Shown here in pieces: positions 25,294 through 35,051 of a stretch of 54,494 nt of DNA (the stretch's first letter is position 1; every line of letters begins with the position of its first letter). The notes under the pieces were generated by a model. The model was given only the letters and a program-made list of their open reading frames with translations, searched no databases and had not been told where the DNA came from. The translations under genes and the position numbers were made by a program. The stretch spans positions 1-54,494 of the IMG/VR virus record IMGVR_UViG_3300047409_000056. One strand, 5' to 3'. This DNA is from a virus.

Positions 25294-25523
25294 TCTCGTG
25301 GTATCGTAGTCTCCGCGAGTGCATCGGCTTACTGCTTTCCGAAGGACACACCGGCGCGACGCAGTATCCTATCGCCTATCTCTGGAATGAGGTAAGATTT
25401 ACCAGGGAACGTCTGAACTCCATTATGACCTCTGAAGCCGTCATAATGAAGGCCACGATCAGTCAGGCGGTGTGGGGCGGCAAAGAACTGCGGGAACTGT
25501 TGGAGACGTTAAATGGCCACTGA
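24841..25523 (+). CDS. Tail assembly chaperone GT (-1 frameshift product)
   Basis: The -1 frame is open from 25188 and runs to TGA at 25521-25523, adding about 107 codons after slippage at CCCTTTG (25200-25206). The T part reads through SWYRSLRECIGLLLSEGHTG and ends LLETLNGH, overlapping the tape measure ATG by 11 bases. There is no independent start with a ribosome site for the T frame, which supports a fusion as in lambda and most long-tailed phages. Confidence 0.8.
25200..25206 (+). other. Slippery heptamer CCCTTTG
   Basis: In the G frame the codons read GGC CCT TTG, so the pattern is X XXY YYZ and slipping back one base gives CCC TTT. It is the first fitting site after the -1 frame opens at 25188 and before the G stop at 25293. 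Confidence 0.75.
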
Positions 25524-28500
25524 ACGCACCACCGACATTGTTCTTCGGGCACAAGTCGATAAGGCTCTCCAGCCGCTCGATCAGGTTCTACAACGGGTCA
25601 AACAACTCACGACCGTACTCGACCAGCAGCGCGATGCCGCCAAGACCGGTGACACCACGCTGGGCGAGTACGCGAAGGCACTCCGCGACGTTGAGAACGC
25701 GGCCAAGGATTTGTTGCGCGCTCGTGTCGCTCTGAACTCGTATCAAGACAAGCAGGAGACACTTGCCGCCAAGCAGCAAGCGGTCGCCACGGCACGTCAG
25801 GCCCGCGACACTTTCGCGCAGCAGATGCCAGCCGAGCCTACCAAGGCCCAGGAGCGCCAACTAGGTTCGTTGGAGAAGGCGTTGCAGCGGTCGGAGGCTC
25901 AGGCCAACACCGCGTCGAGGGCGTTCGAGAAAGCCGCCGCCGAGATGGAGCGGATGCAGATCGCCGTCGATAAGCTGGATCAGACGCACCAGCAGATCAC
26001 GCTGTTCCGCGACATGGCGAGCGATGCCCTCCTGGCCGGCAACGCGGTGAACGACACGCTGATCGCGACCTTGAAGGTCGCCCGTGCCGAGAAGGAAGCC
26101 AACGCCCAACGGATCGCGGATCGTGAGAAGTTACTTCAGGCGATAGCCAAGACCAACGCCGGTCTTCGGGCCGAGGCCGAGGCGGCGGTTGCAGCGGGGG
26201 CGAAGGACGAAGAGAACAAACAGCGCACGTTGTCTCGCGTCAACGCCGGTCTGACTGATCTCGGAGCGAAACAACAGGCGGCTGACGCGGTGGAAGCCGC
26301 GAAGGTGCAGGAAGCCGCCGACAAGAAGCGCACTACCGACGCCGAAGCCGCGCAGAACAAGGCGCGCATGATCGCCCAGGCTAATGTGGGCTTCGCGCGT
26401 ATGGAAGCCCAGGAGCGGGAACGGGCGGCACAGGCCGAGGCGACCTTGCAGGAAGCCGCCGACAAGCGGCGGGTGGCGGCGCTCCAAGAGGAAGAGAACA
26501 AAGCTAGAACATTACGCAGGGCTAACGTCGGCTTCATCCAGATGGAGACGAAGGCCCGCGAAGACGCCATCGCGCAAGAGATGGCGCTACAGGAGGCGGC
26601 GGATAAGAAGCGGGTAGCTGACGCGGATGCCGCCGCCAAGGCGGAAGGACGCGCCGCGAAAGAGCGTGGTGATCTGATCCAGGCGGTACGCAATGCCGAG
26701 ACGGCGGCTATGCGCGACGACTACAAGGCCGCGATAGCCGCTGAAGAGGCTCTGGCCAAGGAGCGCAAGAAGAACGCCGATGACTTCCAGGCCAGTCAGG
26801 CGCGCTTGCGAGAGGCTGTAGCGTCTGTATGGGAAGCCGAGGCCGAGGACGCTCAGAAGGCTTTCGCGGCGCTGGACGCCTACGCCGCGTCCGTGGCGAA
26901 GGTTCAGGCCCAGGCCGCTGAAGCCATGGCCCGTGCGCGGACCCAGACGGCGGCTGTGGGTGCCCCCGTGACCCTGCCCGCTACCCCCCTAGCGGAGAGT
27001 GTCCGCACGGCGCTGGGGACGGCTCCAGGGGCCGCAGCGGGCGGGGGCACTTTGGCAGGTTTGCAATCGGAGATTGCAGGGGTCACTACCGCCGTTACTG
27101 CCGGGACGGGAGCGGTCACGCATTACGCGGATGAGTTGAAACGCCTCGACGCGATCTCGCGCGAAACCGTACGTCAGTCTCAAATTATAGACTCATTCCA
27201 GAAACAGAAGGAAGCTGCTCGGGCCACGCTCACGGCCTTTCACGATCTGGCGGAAGAGATAAAGCGGCTTGAAGCCGAGGCGAATAAGGCGCAGACGCCG
27301 GACCAACTGGCGGAAGTTACTTCCAAGATTACCGATGCCCGTCGTCGTCTCGGGTCGGTCGAAAGTGGCACCGGACTTGCCGCCAAAGCTCGGGAAGAGA
27401 TCGAGGCTTTCGAGCGAGAAGTACAGGCGCTGAACGCTATCGGCGTCGCGACGGATCGTGTCACAGCCGCCATGCGCGAACTGACGGCGGTCGCCGTGTC
27501 CACGTCGGCGGAACGCCAGACCATCATGGCGCACGAGAAGGCGAATACCGATGCCACCGTGGATGGCATCCTCGCCAACGCCCGCCGTCTCGCGGCCATC
27601 TCCTACGCTCCACCCGCGCCCACCGCCACATCCCAGGTGATGGATGTCGCCGGTCCTGGCCGGGGTCGTCAGCAGATTGACGACGTGACGGCTGCGACCG
27701 ACAAGCTGACCGCCTCTCTCGGCAAGGGGCGGCTCACGGCGCAGACCTATAACAAGACGATGGACGAACTGTTCGCCATCCAAAGTCAGATCGCGTCCGA
27801 CGCTTCGCTGATCGACCAGTATAGCAAACAGACCGATGTGATTATGAAGGCCAACGCCGAGTTCGTGAAGGCGGAAGCCGAGGTCAAGCGGCTGGCTGCG
27901 GCTGTCAAAGGCGGCACGGCCAGTCTGAACGAACTGCAACAGGCTGAAAGCAAGCTGGCTTCGACCTCGACCGAATTGCAGAAACAGGCCAGCGCACATG
28001 CCGCCATCGGCGCGCAGATGGCGAAGCGCCGGATCGACACGGTGAACCTGACCGGCGAGACGGACAAGCTGGTGCAGGCATCGGCACGGCTCGCGGCGGC
28101 ACAGAACGCCGTGCAGCAGTCCAGCGGCAAGATATTCGGACTGACTTCTTACCAGTTCCAGAACCTACAGTTTCAGGTCAACGACGTTATCACGCAGTTG
28201 TCTTTGGGGCAGGGACTTCTGCGGACGTTCGAAAGTCAGGCCGGTCAGATATTCCAAATTTTCGATCTGTCGGCGGCGGCGCTTGGGCGGCTGGTACTTA
28301 TCGGCGGTCCAGCCATCGCCGTGATCTTGGCTATCGCCGCGTCACTGTTGCGCCTGAAGGAAGGCGTGGACGCCCAACGCGAGTTCAATCACCAGTTGGC
28401 GTTAATGGCGGATGGGTCCGCGTACTCCGGCAAGGCACTGCTTGAGGTCGCCCGTAATATCGAAGCGATGGGCGTGTCGTTCACCGACGCGAAGGATGTC

Positions 28501-31434
28501 GTCAAGACGTTCGTGCGCGAAGGGCTGAACCCCGAGGCCATGCTGCGCTTCGGCAAGGCCGCACGCGACCTCGCGGACGTGACCGGTATCGAGTTCAAAG
28601 ACGCCTTTAAGCAGATCACCGTCATCGCGACCGGTACGCTCGACAGCATTATGAAGCTGAATGAGCAGTACAACTTCCTGCACGATGCCGAAGCCAAGGC
28701 CATCGAGGACTCGTTCAAGTTCGGGAACGGCATCGAAGGCCGTGCTGTCGCGATGCGGGCGTTGACGAACGCACTCGGCAACGCCACCAGGGAGGGCATT
28801 GATCCGTTCACCGAGTCCATGCGTGAACTGACCAAGGCGTGGCACGACTTCCTCGACGCCATCGCCAGTGTGGGATTGTTCAACGCGATAGCGGCTTCGC
28901 TGCGTGCGGTAGCCACGTTGGCCCGCGAGATTGCCGCCGATCTGAAATATATCTTCGGGGATAATCGCGAGCGTCTGACGAAAGAAGCGGATGCGCGTAT
29001 CACCGATCTCACCGCGCGATTGGAGCGGGTCAAGGCGCTTATCGACCAGCTTCGCAAACAGGGCATGGCGGAAAGCGATCCGACCCTGAAGCTGCTGACG
29101 GAACAAGCGGTCGAGTTGCGCGAAAAATTGGACGAGGCCCGCATCGCCAAGTACAACTTGGCGCAGCCGGTACCTGGCGCTGGCCTCGCTCCCGGCTCAC
29201 CCGGCTCGGTCGGCGGGGCCATGCCAGCGGGCGGCGGGCCGCTACCTCCGCAGTTCGCTAATCTTCCGTCCCCCGACAGCCGGGTAAGCCGTGGGGTTCC
29301 CGCCGATATTCAAACCGTCATCTCGGCGGTATCGGCGGTGACGGCGGTCAGTGAAAACACCCTGTCCGCGCTCTACCGGCTTGAGGCATCGCGCAACGCG
29401 GACCTGTCGTTTAACACCAGCGCAGCGGGAGCGCGCGGGCCGTTTCAGGTCATGCCTGGTACGTTCGACGAGATCGTGCGCGAGTTCCAGGGGATGTTCA
29501 ACCAACTGGCTACCGCGCTCGGCAAGAAGATCAGTATTGACACGCCGGAGTTCAACGCACTGGCCGGTGCGCTCTACTTCAAGAAACAGGTCCAGACGTT
29601 TGGTAGCGAGGCGCTTGGAGCCGCCGCGTACAACATGGGGCCGGGATCGGAAGCGGCGGGCACCGGTCTGCGCGGTGTGTTGGCTGGCCGGAAGTCACTT
29701 CCGACCGAGACAGCGCAATATGTCTCCAACTTCCTCGCGCCGAACCAAGGTACTGACGCGGGTATTTTCACCCAGCCCGGCATGACCAATCAGGATGCGA
29801 TCAGGCAGCGTAAAATTCTTGAAGACCTTCAGCGTGAGCGCATCAACCGGATCAACGCGCAACTACGCGGTGAAGCACGTCTCAAGGCCGATCAGGATCG
29901 AGTTGAGCAGTTCACTAAAGACGAACGCGAGAAACTAATCAACCAGCTTCAGGGCAAAGAGCCAAGCCCCGAGGTCGAGGCAGAGTTCAAGGCGAAGATC
30001 GAGGCTTTCAGAAAGCAGCTTGAAGACCTACGCCTGAAGGAAATTCAGGACGCCAATAAGGCGGCGAGCGACATTCTGAAATCCGCCCAGGACGCGGTGG
30101 ACAAATCGAGGAAGACCGATCCCGAGGCCCAACGGCGCGTGGTGGATCGTGCCTACGACTCTCAGCTTGAAGCTATCGAAATCCAAATCCGTCAGGGCGC
30201 GACCGACATCGCCAAGCAATCGCTTGAAGGTGCCAAGGCGGCGTTGTTGAAGGCGCGCGACGAAGCCCGTGAGAAGGCCACGATTGAAACCGACCGGGCC
30301 ATCATTGATGTCATCGTGAAAGCCCGCGACGAAGCCATCAAAAAGATACGAGACGACTTCGCGAAAGGCGCGCTCACCGTCGCGCAGATGTACCAAGAGT
30401 TGGCCAAGGTCACGGGGGCTTTCGCGCCCAAGATCAAGGAAGCCGTGGAGCGATCCAACGCGGACCTCTTACGCCAGCCGCAGACCCCGGCCATTCAGGA
30501 ACAACTGGTGAAAAACCGGGGGGTTGATCGTGATGCGTCAAGGCAAACCGGGGAGATCGACAAGTCAGCGGAAGCGCGGCGCAGCGATCTTCTGAAGACG
30601 CGCAGCGAGATAGAAACCGCCTATCAAAACTTGGTCACGCAGGGAGCCATCTCGCAGAAAGACGCGAACGCGATAATCGAGAAATCGTACGAGGATATCA
30701 AGCCGCAGATCGTGGCGATCAATGAAGAACTGTTGAAGCAGATTGAACTGCAAAAAGAACTCGGAACGATAGCGCCCGAAACCTATGAGTTGATGAAGGC
30801 GAAAATACTTGAGACGACCGCTGCCGCGACTGGTCTGACCAGAGAGCAGAAAAAGTTTCAAGATCAGGTGTCTGGCGTTATCGCCAACGCCGCCGTCAAT
30901 GGTCTTGAGAGCATCGCGGAGTCGATGGGCAAGGTCATCGCCGGGACCGAGAGTTGGGGCGACATGCTCAAGGATGTCGGTCGCGCGTTCGCCAAGTTCG
31001 CGGCGGACGTGTTGAAGGGCATCGCCGAAATTATCATCAAGGAGGAAATTCTCGCGCTCATCAAACTGGCCTTCGCCGCAGCCCATGGTGGCGGTATCGC
31101 CGGGTCTACCGGCATGACGCGCTCTGGTATCAGCCCCTTGGTATTCCTTGGCGCACCGCGTATGCACAATGGAGGGTTGGCGGGGGATGAAGTAGCGACT
31201 ATACTGAAGCGTGGGGAAGAAGTTCTACCCATGAACGATCCGCGTCACAGGAACAACTTAATGAACGGGGGTTCCACGGAAGTTACTTCCAACGGACCCA
31301 ACATCAAGAACGTGCTGGTCATGGACCCCGCCGATCTCAGCAAGGCGATGTCGGGAGCGCACGGTGAGAAGGTCATACTGACGCACCTGAAGAACAACCC
31401 GTCTACCGTCCGTGGCATTATCGGAGCGCGTTAA
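25513..31434 (+). CDS. Tape measure protein with lytic transglycosylase domain
   Basis: A 1973-aa tail length ruler. The first 900 residues are Ala/Lys/Glu-rich coiled coil with imperfect repeats of an EAADKxR(V/T)-type unit around residues 255-385. A hydrophobic segment (VLIGGPAIAVILAIAASLL, about 925-945) can insert in the membrane. Residues about 1276-1407 form an SLT lytic transglycosylase domain (ALYRLEASRNAD with catalytic Glu, then GARGPFQVMPGTF and AAYNMGPG) that would open peptidoglycan during DNA entry. More coiled coil and a C-terminal domain follow. Length predicts a tail near 300 nm by the usual 0.15 nm per residue. Four palindromes are inside (KLLQ, EVTS, KSLP, EVTS). Confidence 0.97.
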   Translation: MATERTTDIVLRAQVDKALQPLDQVLQRVKQLTTVLDQQRDAAKTGDTTLGEYAKALRDVENAAKDLLRARVALNSYQDKQETLAAKQQAVATARQARDTFAQQMPAEPTKAQERQLGSLEKALQRSEAQANTASRAFEKAAAEMERMQIAVDKLDQTHQQITLFRDMASDALLAGNAVNDTLIATLKVARAEKEANAQRIADREKLLQAIAKTNAGLRAEAEAAVAAGAKDEENKQRTLSRVNAGLTDLGAKQQAADAVEAAKVQEAADKKRTTDAEAAQNKARMIAQANVGFARMEAQERERAAQAEATLQEAADKRRVAALQEEENKARTLRRANVGFIQMETKAREDAIAQEMALQEAADKKRVADADAAAKAEGRAAKERGDLIQAVRNAETAAMRDDYKAAIAAEEALAKERKKNADDFQASQARLREAVASVWEAEAEDAQKAFAALDAYAASVAKVQAQAAEAMARARTQTAAVGAPVTLPATPLAESVRTALGTAPGAAAGGGTLAGLQSEIAGVTTAVTAGTGAVTHYADELKRLDAISRETVRQSQIIDSFQKQKEAARATLTAFHDLAEEIKRLEAEANKAQTPDQLAEVTSKITDARRRLGSVESGTGLAAKAREEIEAFEREVQALNAIGVATDRVTAAMRELTAVAVSTSAERQTIMAHEKANTDATVDGILANARRLAAISYAPPAPTATSQVMDVAGPGRGRQQIDDVTAATDKLTASLGKGRLTAQTYNKTMDELFAIQSQIASDASLIDQYSKQTDVIMKANAEFVKAEAEVKRLAAAVKGGTASLNELQQAESKLASTSTELQKQASAHAAIGAQMAKRRIDTVNLTGETDKLVQASARLAAAQNAVQQSSGKIFGLTSYQFQNLQFQVNDVITQLSLGQGLLRTFESQAGQIFQIFDLSAAALGRLVLIGGPAIAVILAIAASLLRLKEGVDAQREFNHQLALMADGSAYSGKALLEVARNIEAMGVSFTDAKDVVKTFVREGLNPEAMLRFGKAARDLADVTGIEFKDAFKQITVIATGTLDSIMKLNEQYNFLHDAEAKAIEDSFKFGNGIEGRAVAMRALTNALGNATREGIDPFTESMRELTKAWHDFLDAIASVGLFNAIAASLRAVATLAREIAADLKYIFGDNRERLTKEADARITDLTARLERVKALIDQLRKQGMAESDPTLKLLTEQAVELREKLDEARIAKYNLAQPVPGAGLAPGSPGSVGGAMPAGGGPLPPQFANLPSPDSRVSRGVPADIQTVISAVSAVTAVSENTLSALYRLEASRNADLSFNTSAAGARGPFQVMPGTFDEIVREFQGMFNQLATALGKKISIDTPEFNALAGALYFKKQVQTFGSEALGAAAYNMGPGSEAAGTGLRGVLAGRKSLPTETAQYVSNFLAPNQGTDAGIFTQPGMTNQDAIRQRKILEDLQRERINRINAQLRGEARLKADQDRVEQFTKDEREKLINQLQGKEPSPEVEAEFKAKIEAFRKQLEDLRLKEIQDANKAASDILKSAQDAVDKSRKTDPEAQRRVVDRAYDSQLEAIEIQIRQGATDIAKQSLEGAKAALLKARDEAREKATIETDRAIIDVIVKARDEAIKKIRDDFAKGALTVAQMYQELAKVTGAFAPKIKEAVERSNADLLRQPQTPAIQEQLVKNRGVDRDASRQTGEIDKSAEARRSDLLKTRSEIETAYQNLVTQGAISQKDANAIIEKSYEDIKPQIVAINEELLKQIELQKELGTIAPETYELMKAKILETTAAATGLTREQKKFQDQVSGVIANAAVNGLESIAESMGKVIAGTESWGDMLKDVGRAFAKFAADVLKGIAEIIIKEEILALIKLAFAAAHGGGIAGSTGMTRSGISPLVFLGAPRMHNGGLAGDEVATILKRGEEVLPMNDPRHRNNLMNGGSTEVTSNGPNIKNVLVMDPADLSKAMSGAHGEKVILTHLKNNPSTVRGIIGAR

Positions 31435-33686
31435 TGGTTGCGCCGTACCTCCCGAAACTGGTCAAGACCTACCAACCTGATACCTCGTCGTACGGGTATC
31501 ACAATCGCATCCTGTCATGTCCAACTCCCGGCGCGGGAATGCGTCCGTCCATTGAAGGTCTGACATTCGCGGGTTGGGTATGCTCTGCTTCCGGCACGAC
31601 GTTTTCTTTGAACGCGGCACCCCCTGGTGGCGGTCGTTTCTTCGAAGCCTGGATGCAAGCCGGGTTCTACTATCCGTCGAGCGGCACGGGGCTGGTTCAA
31701 GGCATCGCTGAAACCAACATGGTACCGCTGATCGAGATCGGGTTCAGTAACGGCAATCGGGAAGAAGAAAACCCGACGATGAATATCACGCCGGGGGATG
31801 GATATCACTACACGTCGTCGGTGTTTTTCTTGATAATGTCGTACAATTTCTTGACCCGGCGGGCCAAGATGTACGCGAACGACACGCCGATGCACGTCTT
31901 CCTGATGCTCGGCGGTGGCGACGGACCACCCCTCAACAACACGGATGTCAGTTGGAACATCACTTTCAATTCGGGTAATGGTCCTGGCTTTGGATCGGTT
32001 ATCGCGTTCGACCGCTACATGGAACTGGACGATCCGGCGATCAGGCGTCTGTTCATCAACGCCGATCTCAGCGGCGTGCCGTTACCGTCTGATGGTCACG
32101 TCACCATCGACGGCGACCGTGTTCTGCCGGTGGCGTACTTCCGTGTGCCTGACGACTCTACCGACGCCAACGATTTCAAGACCAACCACGGCTACGGTCC
32201 TCCCTGGACGTTCGTGCCGGATGCTCCGTCGCTGACGCTTGGAAGCTGTCTTACCTCCACCTTCGTAGGCGATCATCCCCCGCCGCCGCTCATCCCGCTA
32301 CCTACTCAGGCGACCTCCAGTCTGTGGACGCTCAAGCCCGATTGGGCCAACCCGGTAGTGGAAACCATCTCGTGGAAGACGGACGTGTTGTCTTCGCAAA
32401 TGTTGTACGAACAGCGGCGTCGTCTACGGACCTCGCCTCGACGCACGATCACCGCGAACTACACCTTGATCGGATCTGATCGACGACTGTTCGACTCCTA
32501 CATGATAGGACCGGCGATGGGCCGATGGACCTATCCGCTGTGGTGGGAGAACATGCCGCTTACAAGTCAGGCACTCATTGGCGACACGCTGCTCAACTGC
32601 GATACCCGGAACACCGAGGTCGTGCCGGGATCGGTGGTCATTCTGATCGGCAATTCGCCGTTCATCTACGAGGCCAGGACCGTCTCGGAAGTAACTTCCT
32701 TCAACCTGACGTTCACCGAAGGTCTGGAACGCCAGTGGCCGCGTGGGTCCAACCTCTACATGACCAAGCTGTGCCAGTTGACCGGCACGCAACGGGCGCA
32801 GCGATACGCGGACGACGCGATGAAGGTGACGCTTCAGTTCGAAACCATCGAGACGAACGACTTCCCAAGTCGGACGCCGCCCATGACGGTACGAGACTAT
32901 CCGGTCCTCGATCTGTTCCCAGACGAGGCACGCGATCTCAGCACGGATTACCGGCACGCGATCAGAGAGTTCGACAACCAAGTATCAGCGGGACTTTCGC
33001 GTGTTGACGCGGCGGGCATAGCCTACACGGTGCAGCAGTTCTCGTGGTTCGCGGAAGGTCGCGACAGACTGAAGTCACTTCGCAATCTGCTGTACTACCT
33101 GCAAGGGCGTCTGGTGCCGCTGTGGGTGCCAACCTATTACCACGATCTGGAAATCCGACCGGGCACCTTCTACGCACCGGAAGACTCCGAGTTGATAGTC
33201 GTGCGCGGCGGGTACACCGAGTATGTAACCGGAGCGCCGTACACACGTCGGACGTTGTTGATATCTCTGAGGAACGGTGTGAACCTAATTCGGGACGTGA
33301 CCTCTTCGCTGGTGTTGAACGATGCACACGAACTGATAACGCTGTCCTCGCCTTTCGGTCTGTCGTTCACCGCTGAGAAGGTGGTTCGTTCATGCTTCTT
33401 GGCGTTCAGTCGGCAGGATCAGGATGATATCGACATTGAGCATCACACCGACTCGTCGGGTGTCTCGACCATCTTGACGACCTTCGTCTCGGTGCTGTTC
33501 GGTCGTAGTTCCGCTACCTACGAGACGAACATATTCACCGGTTCGATCATACAGGACAGCGGGTACACGGCACCGCCCGCCGACGTTCAGGTAGAAGAGC
33601 CGGTGATCGTGGTATCACCCACCACACCTGTCGATCCGGGTATGAACTATGGCCAGGGTACCGAGGGCGGCGGCGGACCAGAATAA
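31434..33686 (+). CDS. Distal tail / minor tail protein (750 aa)
   Basis: It follows the tape measure (TAATG overlap) and precedes a BR0599-family protein, the place of tail tip proteins that link tube and hub. The first 280 residues look like a beta-sandwich, possibly carbohydrate-binding (SFNGNG-like FNSGNGPGFGSVIAFDRYME). The middle holds tail-tip type strands and SGTLSRVDAAG-like turns. The last 40 residues are Pro/Gly-rich and flexible. I do not recognise a named family with certainty. Two palindromes are inside (EVTS, KSLR). Confidence 0.72.
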   Translation: MVAPYLPKLVKTYQPDTSSYGYHNRILSCPTPGAGMRPSIEGLTFAGWVCSASGTTFSLNAAPPGGGRFFEAWMQAGFYYPSSGTGLVQGIAETNMVPLIEIGFSNGNREEENPTMNITPGDGYHYTSSVFFLIMSYNFLTRRAKMYANDTPMHVFLMLGGGDGPPLNNTDVSWNITFNSGNGPGFGSVIAFDRYMELDDPAIRRLFINADLSGVPLPSDGHVTIDGDRVLPVAYFRVPDDSTDANDFKTNHGYGPPWTFVPDAPSLTLGSCLTSTFVGDHPPPPLIPLPTQATSSLWTLKPDWANPVVETISWKTDVLSSQMLYEQRRRLRTSPRRTITANYTLIGSDRRLFDSYMIGPAMGRWTYPLWWENMPLTSQALIGDTLLNCDTRNTEVVPGSVVILIGNSPFIYEARTVSEVTSFNLTFTEGLERQWPRGSNLYMTKLCQLTGTQRAQRYADDAMKVTLQFETIETNDFPSRTPPMTVRDYPVLDLFPDEARDLSTDYRHAIREFDNQVSAGLSRVDAAGIAYTVQQFSWFAEGRDRLKSLRNLLYYLQGRLVPLWVPTYYHDLEIRPGTFYAPEDSELIVVRGGYTEYVTGAPYTRRTLLISLRNGVNLIRDVTSSLVLNDAHELITLSSPFGLSFTAEKVVRSCFLAFSRQDQDDIDIEHHTDSSGVSTILTTFVSVLFGRSSATYETNIFTGSIIQDSGYTAPPADVQVEEPVIVVSPTTPVDPGMNYGQGTEGGGGPE

Positions 33687-33716
33687 ACGTGGAAGTAACT
33701 TCCAAGGAGAGAAGCC

Positions 33717-34550
33717 ATGTCGGGCAGTTCATTCGACCTCGCGGAGATCGGAACCTACACGGGCCGCGCGGTGCGTCTGTATCAGTTCCAGCTTGGCGAC
33801 GCGGTGTGGAATTACGCAACGGGGGACAGGCCGATCCACTACGGCAACGCCATCTGGAACCCGGTGCAGATCATGGACGAAGGATTGAAGCAGAAATCGG
33901 AGGCTACCACCGACGACTTCACGGTCACGATCCAATCGTCTTCCGCTGTCGTTCAGTTGTTTCGCGGCACGCCGCCTTCGCAGCCGATCAAGCTGACGGT
34001 GCGCGAAGTGCAGTTCGGTGATACCCTCGCCCCCATCGTGTGGGTGGGATACGTGTCGTCGGTGAAGTACCGGGATCAGGCATCGTCCGACATCATGTGC
34101 AACACTCAGACGGCTTTCCTTAATCGCAAAGGTCTGCGCCTCGGCTGGTCGCGGGCATGTCCGTACGCGCTCTACGATTTCGACTGCGGCGTGTCACGAG
34201 CCGCGTTCGCGGAGCAAGCGACGGTCACGCGATTGTTCGGCGGAGGTTTCGCCTACTCGTTAGTCGTGGATAATCCCGACAAGAAGCGTGGGCGGTTTCA
34301 GAACGGCTACATCGAGTGGACGGTGGAGAACCAGTACGCCCAACGTCGAGCCATCTTGGTCGATAACGTGACCGATTGCATCGTGATCGGTCAGGTGGAC
34401 GGCATGACTGAAGGCATGAACATTACGATGTATCCCGGCTGTCAACGTAACCCGGAAGACTGCACCGATGTCTTCGACAACATGAGCAATTATGGTGGTT
34501 TTCCGATGATGCCTGGGCGCAGTCCGTTTGACGGAAATCCCGTTTTCTGA
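33717..34550 (+). CDS. Tail tip protein, DUF2163/phage BR0599 family
   Basis: A 277-aa protein. The N-terminal part is a DUF2163-like beta domain (VRLYQFQLGDAVWNYATGDRPI), and the C-terminus has the BR0599 signature: cysteines at CPYALYDFDCGV (about 149-158) and PGCQRNPEDCTDVF...NYGGFPMMPGRSPF (about 240-274). The conserved cysteines recall the metal site of lambda gpL-type tail tip proteins. It probably joins the tail tube to the central hub. AAGGAGAG precedes the ATG. Confidence 0.88.
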   Translation: MSGSSFDLAEIGTYTGRAVRLYQFQLGDAVWNYATGDRPIHYGNAIWNPVQIMDEGLKQKSEATTDDFTVTIQSSSAVVQLFRGTPPSQPIKLTVREVQFGDTLAPIVWVGYVSSVKYRDQASSDIMCNTQTAFLNRKGLRLGWSRACPYALYDFDCGVSRAAFAEQATVTRLFGGGFAYSLVVDNPDKKRGRFQNGYIEWTVENQYAQRRAILVDNVTDCIVIGQVDGMTEGMNITMYPGCQRNPEDCTDVFDNMSNYGGFPMMPGRSPFDGNPVF

Positions 34551-34590
34551 TAAGGGAAGTGCCCTTCCCGCAGTCAGGGGATAAACGCTT

Positions 34591-34836
34591 ATGAACTTCG
34601 TGTTCGCCATCGCCCTTTTGATTATTTCTTACGCCATTACCGCGTTGCTGACGCCGCGACCGAAGAACAACGATGCCAAGGCGGCTACCCTGAAGGACTT
34701 CAGTTTTCCCGTACCGGATGAAGGAGCCGCGCAAGCTATCGTCTTCGGAGACTGTTGGACCCAGGATTGGCAAGTGTTGTGGTTCGGCAATCTTCGTAGC
34801 GAGGAAATCCGTTCCGGCGGCGGCGGCAAGAAGTGA
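34591..34836 (+). CDS. Small tail assembly protein (81 aa)
   Basis: It begins with a hydrophobic stretch (FVFAIALLIISYAITALL, residues 3-20), then a TPRPKNN link and the segment DFSFPVPDEGAAQAIVFGDCW common to short tail-tip assembly proteins found before the hub gene in many siphoviruses. It ends in a Gly/Lys tail. Probably a tail tip component or chaperone. The stop overlaps the next ATG. Confidence 0.8.
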   Translation: MNFVFAIALLIISYAITALLTPRPKNNDAKAATLKDFSFPVPDEGAAQAIVFGDCWTQDWQVLWFGNLRSEEIRSGGGGKK

Positions 34837-35051
34837 TGGTGGAAGTTACTTCCGAGGTTATGGTTCACATGCGGCATGTCCGAGCGGCGAAGCTGTGCGC
34901 TCGCGGCTCGCGTGCCTGGGTGTTGCATAACGGTTTTGATTGGAATGAGTTTCTAACGAGCGGTTTACCGGCGTCAGCTTTACTGGCGACCGGCGATCCA
35001 ATCGTGGCTCGTGCTGTCGCAGAGGCGCAAAAGGAAGCACGAGATGTCTAA
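34836..35051 (+). CDS. Small conserved tail-region protein (71 aa)
   Basis: It resembles a family of about 70-residue phage proteins with HxRxAKxCxxGxRxW...GxDWxxFL...G(I/L)PAxxLxATGD, here MRHVRAAKLCARGSRAW and HNGFDWNEFLTSGLPASALLATGDP. These are encoded just before the hub gene. Function unknown, but the Cys/His pattern suggests a small folded connector. A palindrome occupies its first codons (VEVTS), and it overlaps the hub start by eight bases. Confidence 0.8.
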   Translation: MVEVTSEVMVHMRHVRAAKLCARGSRAWVLHNGFDWNEFLTSGLPASALLATGDPIVARAVAEAQKEARDV

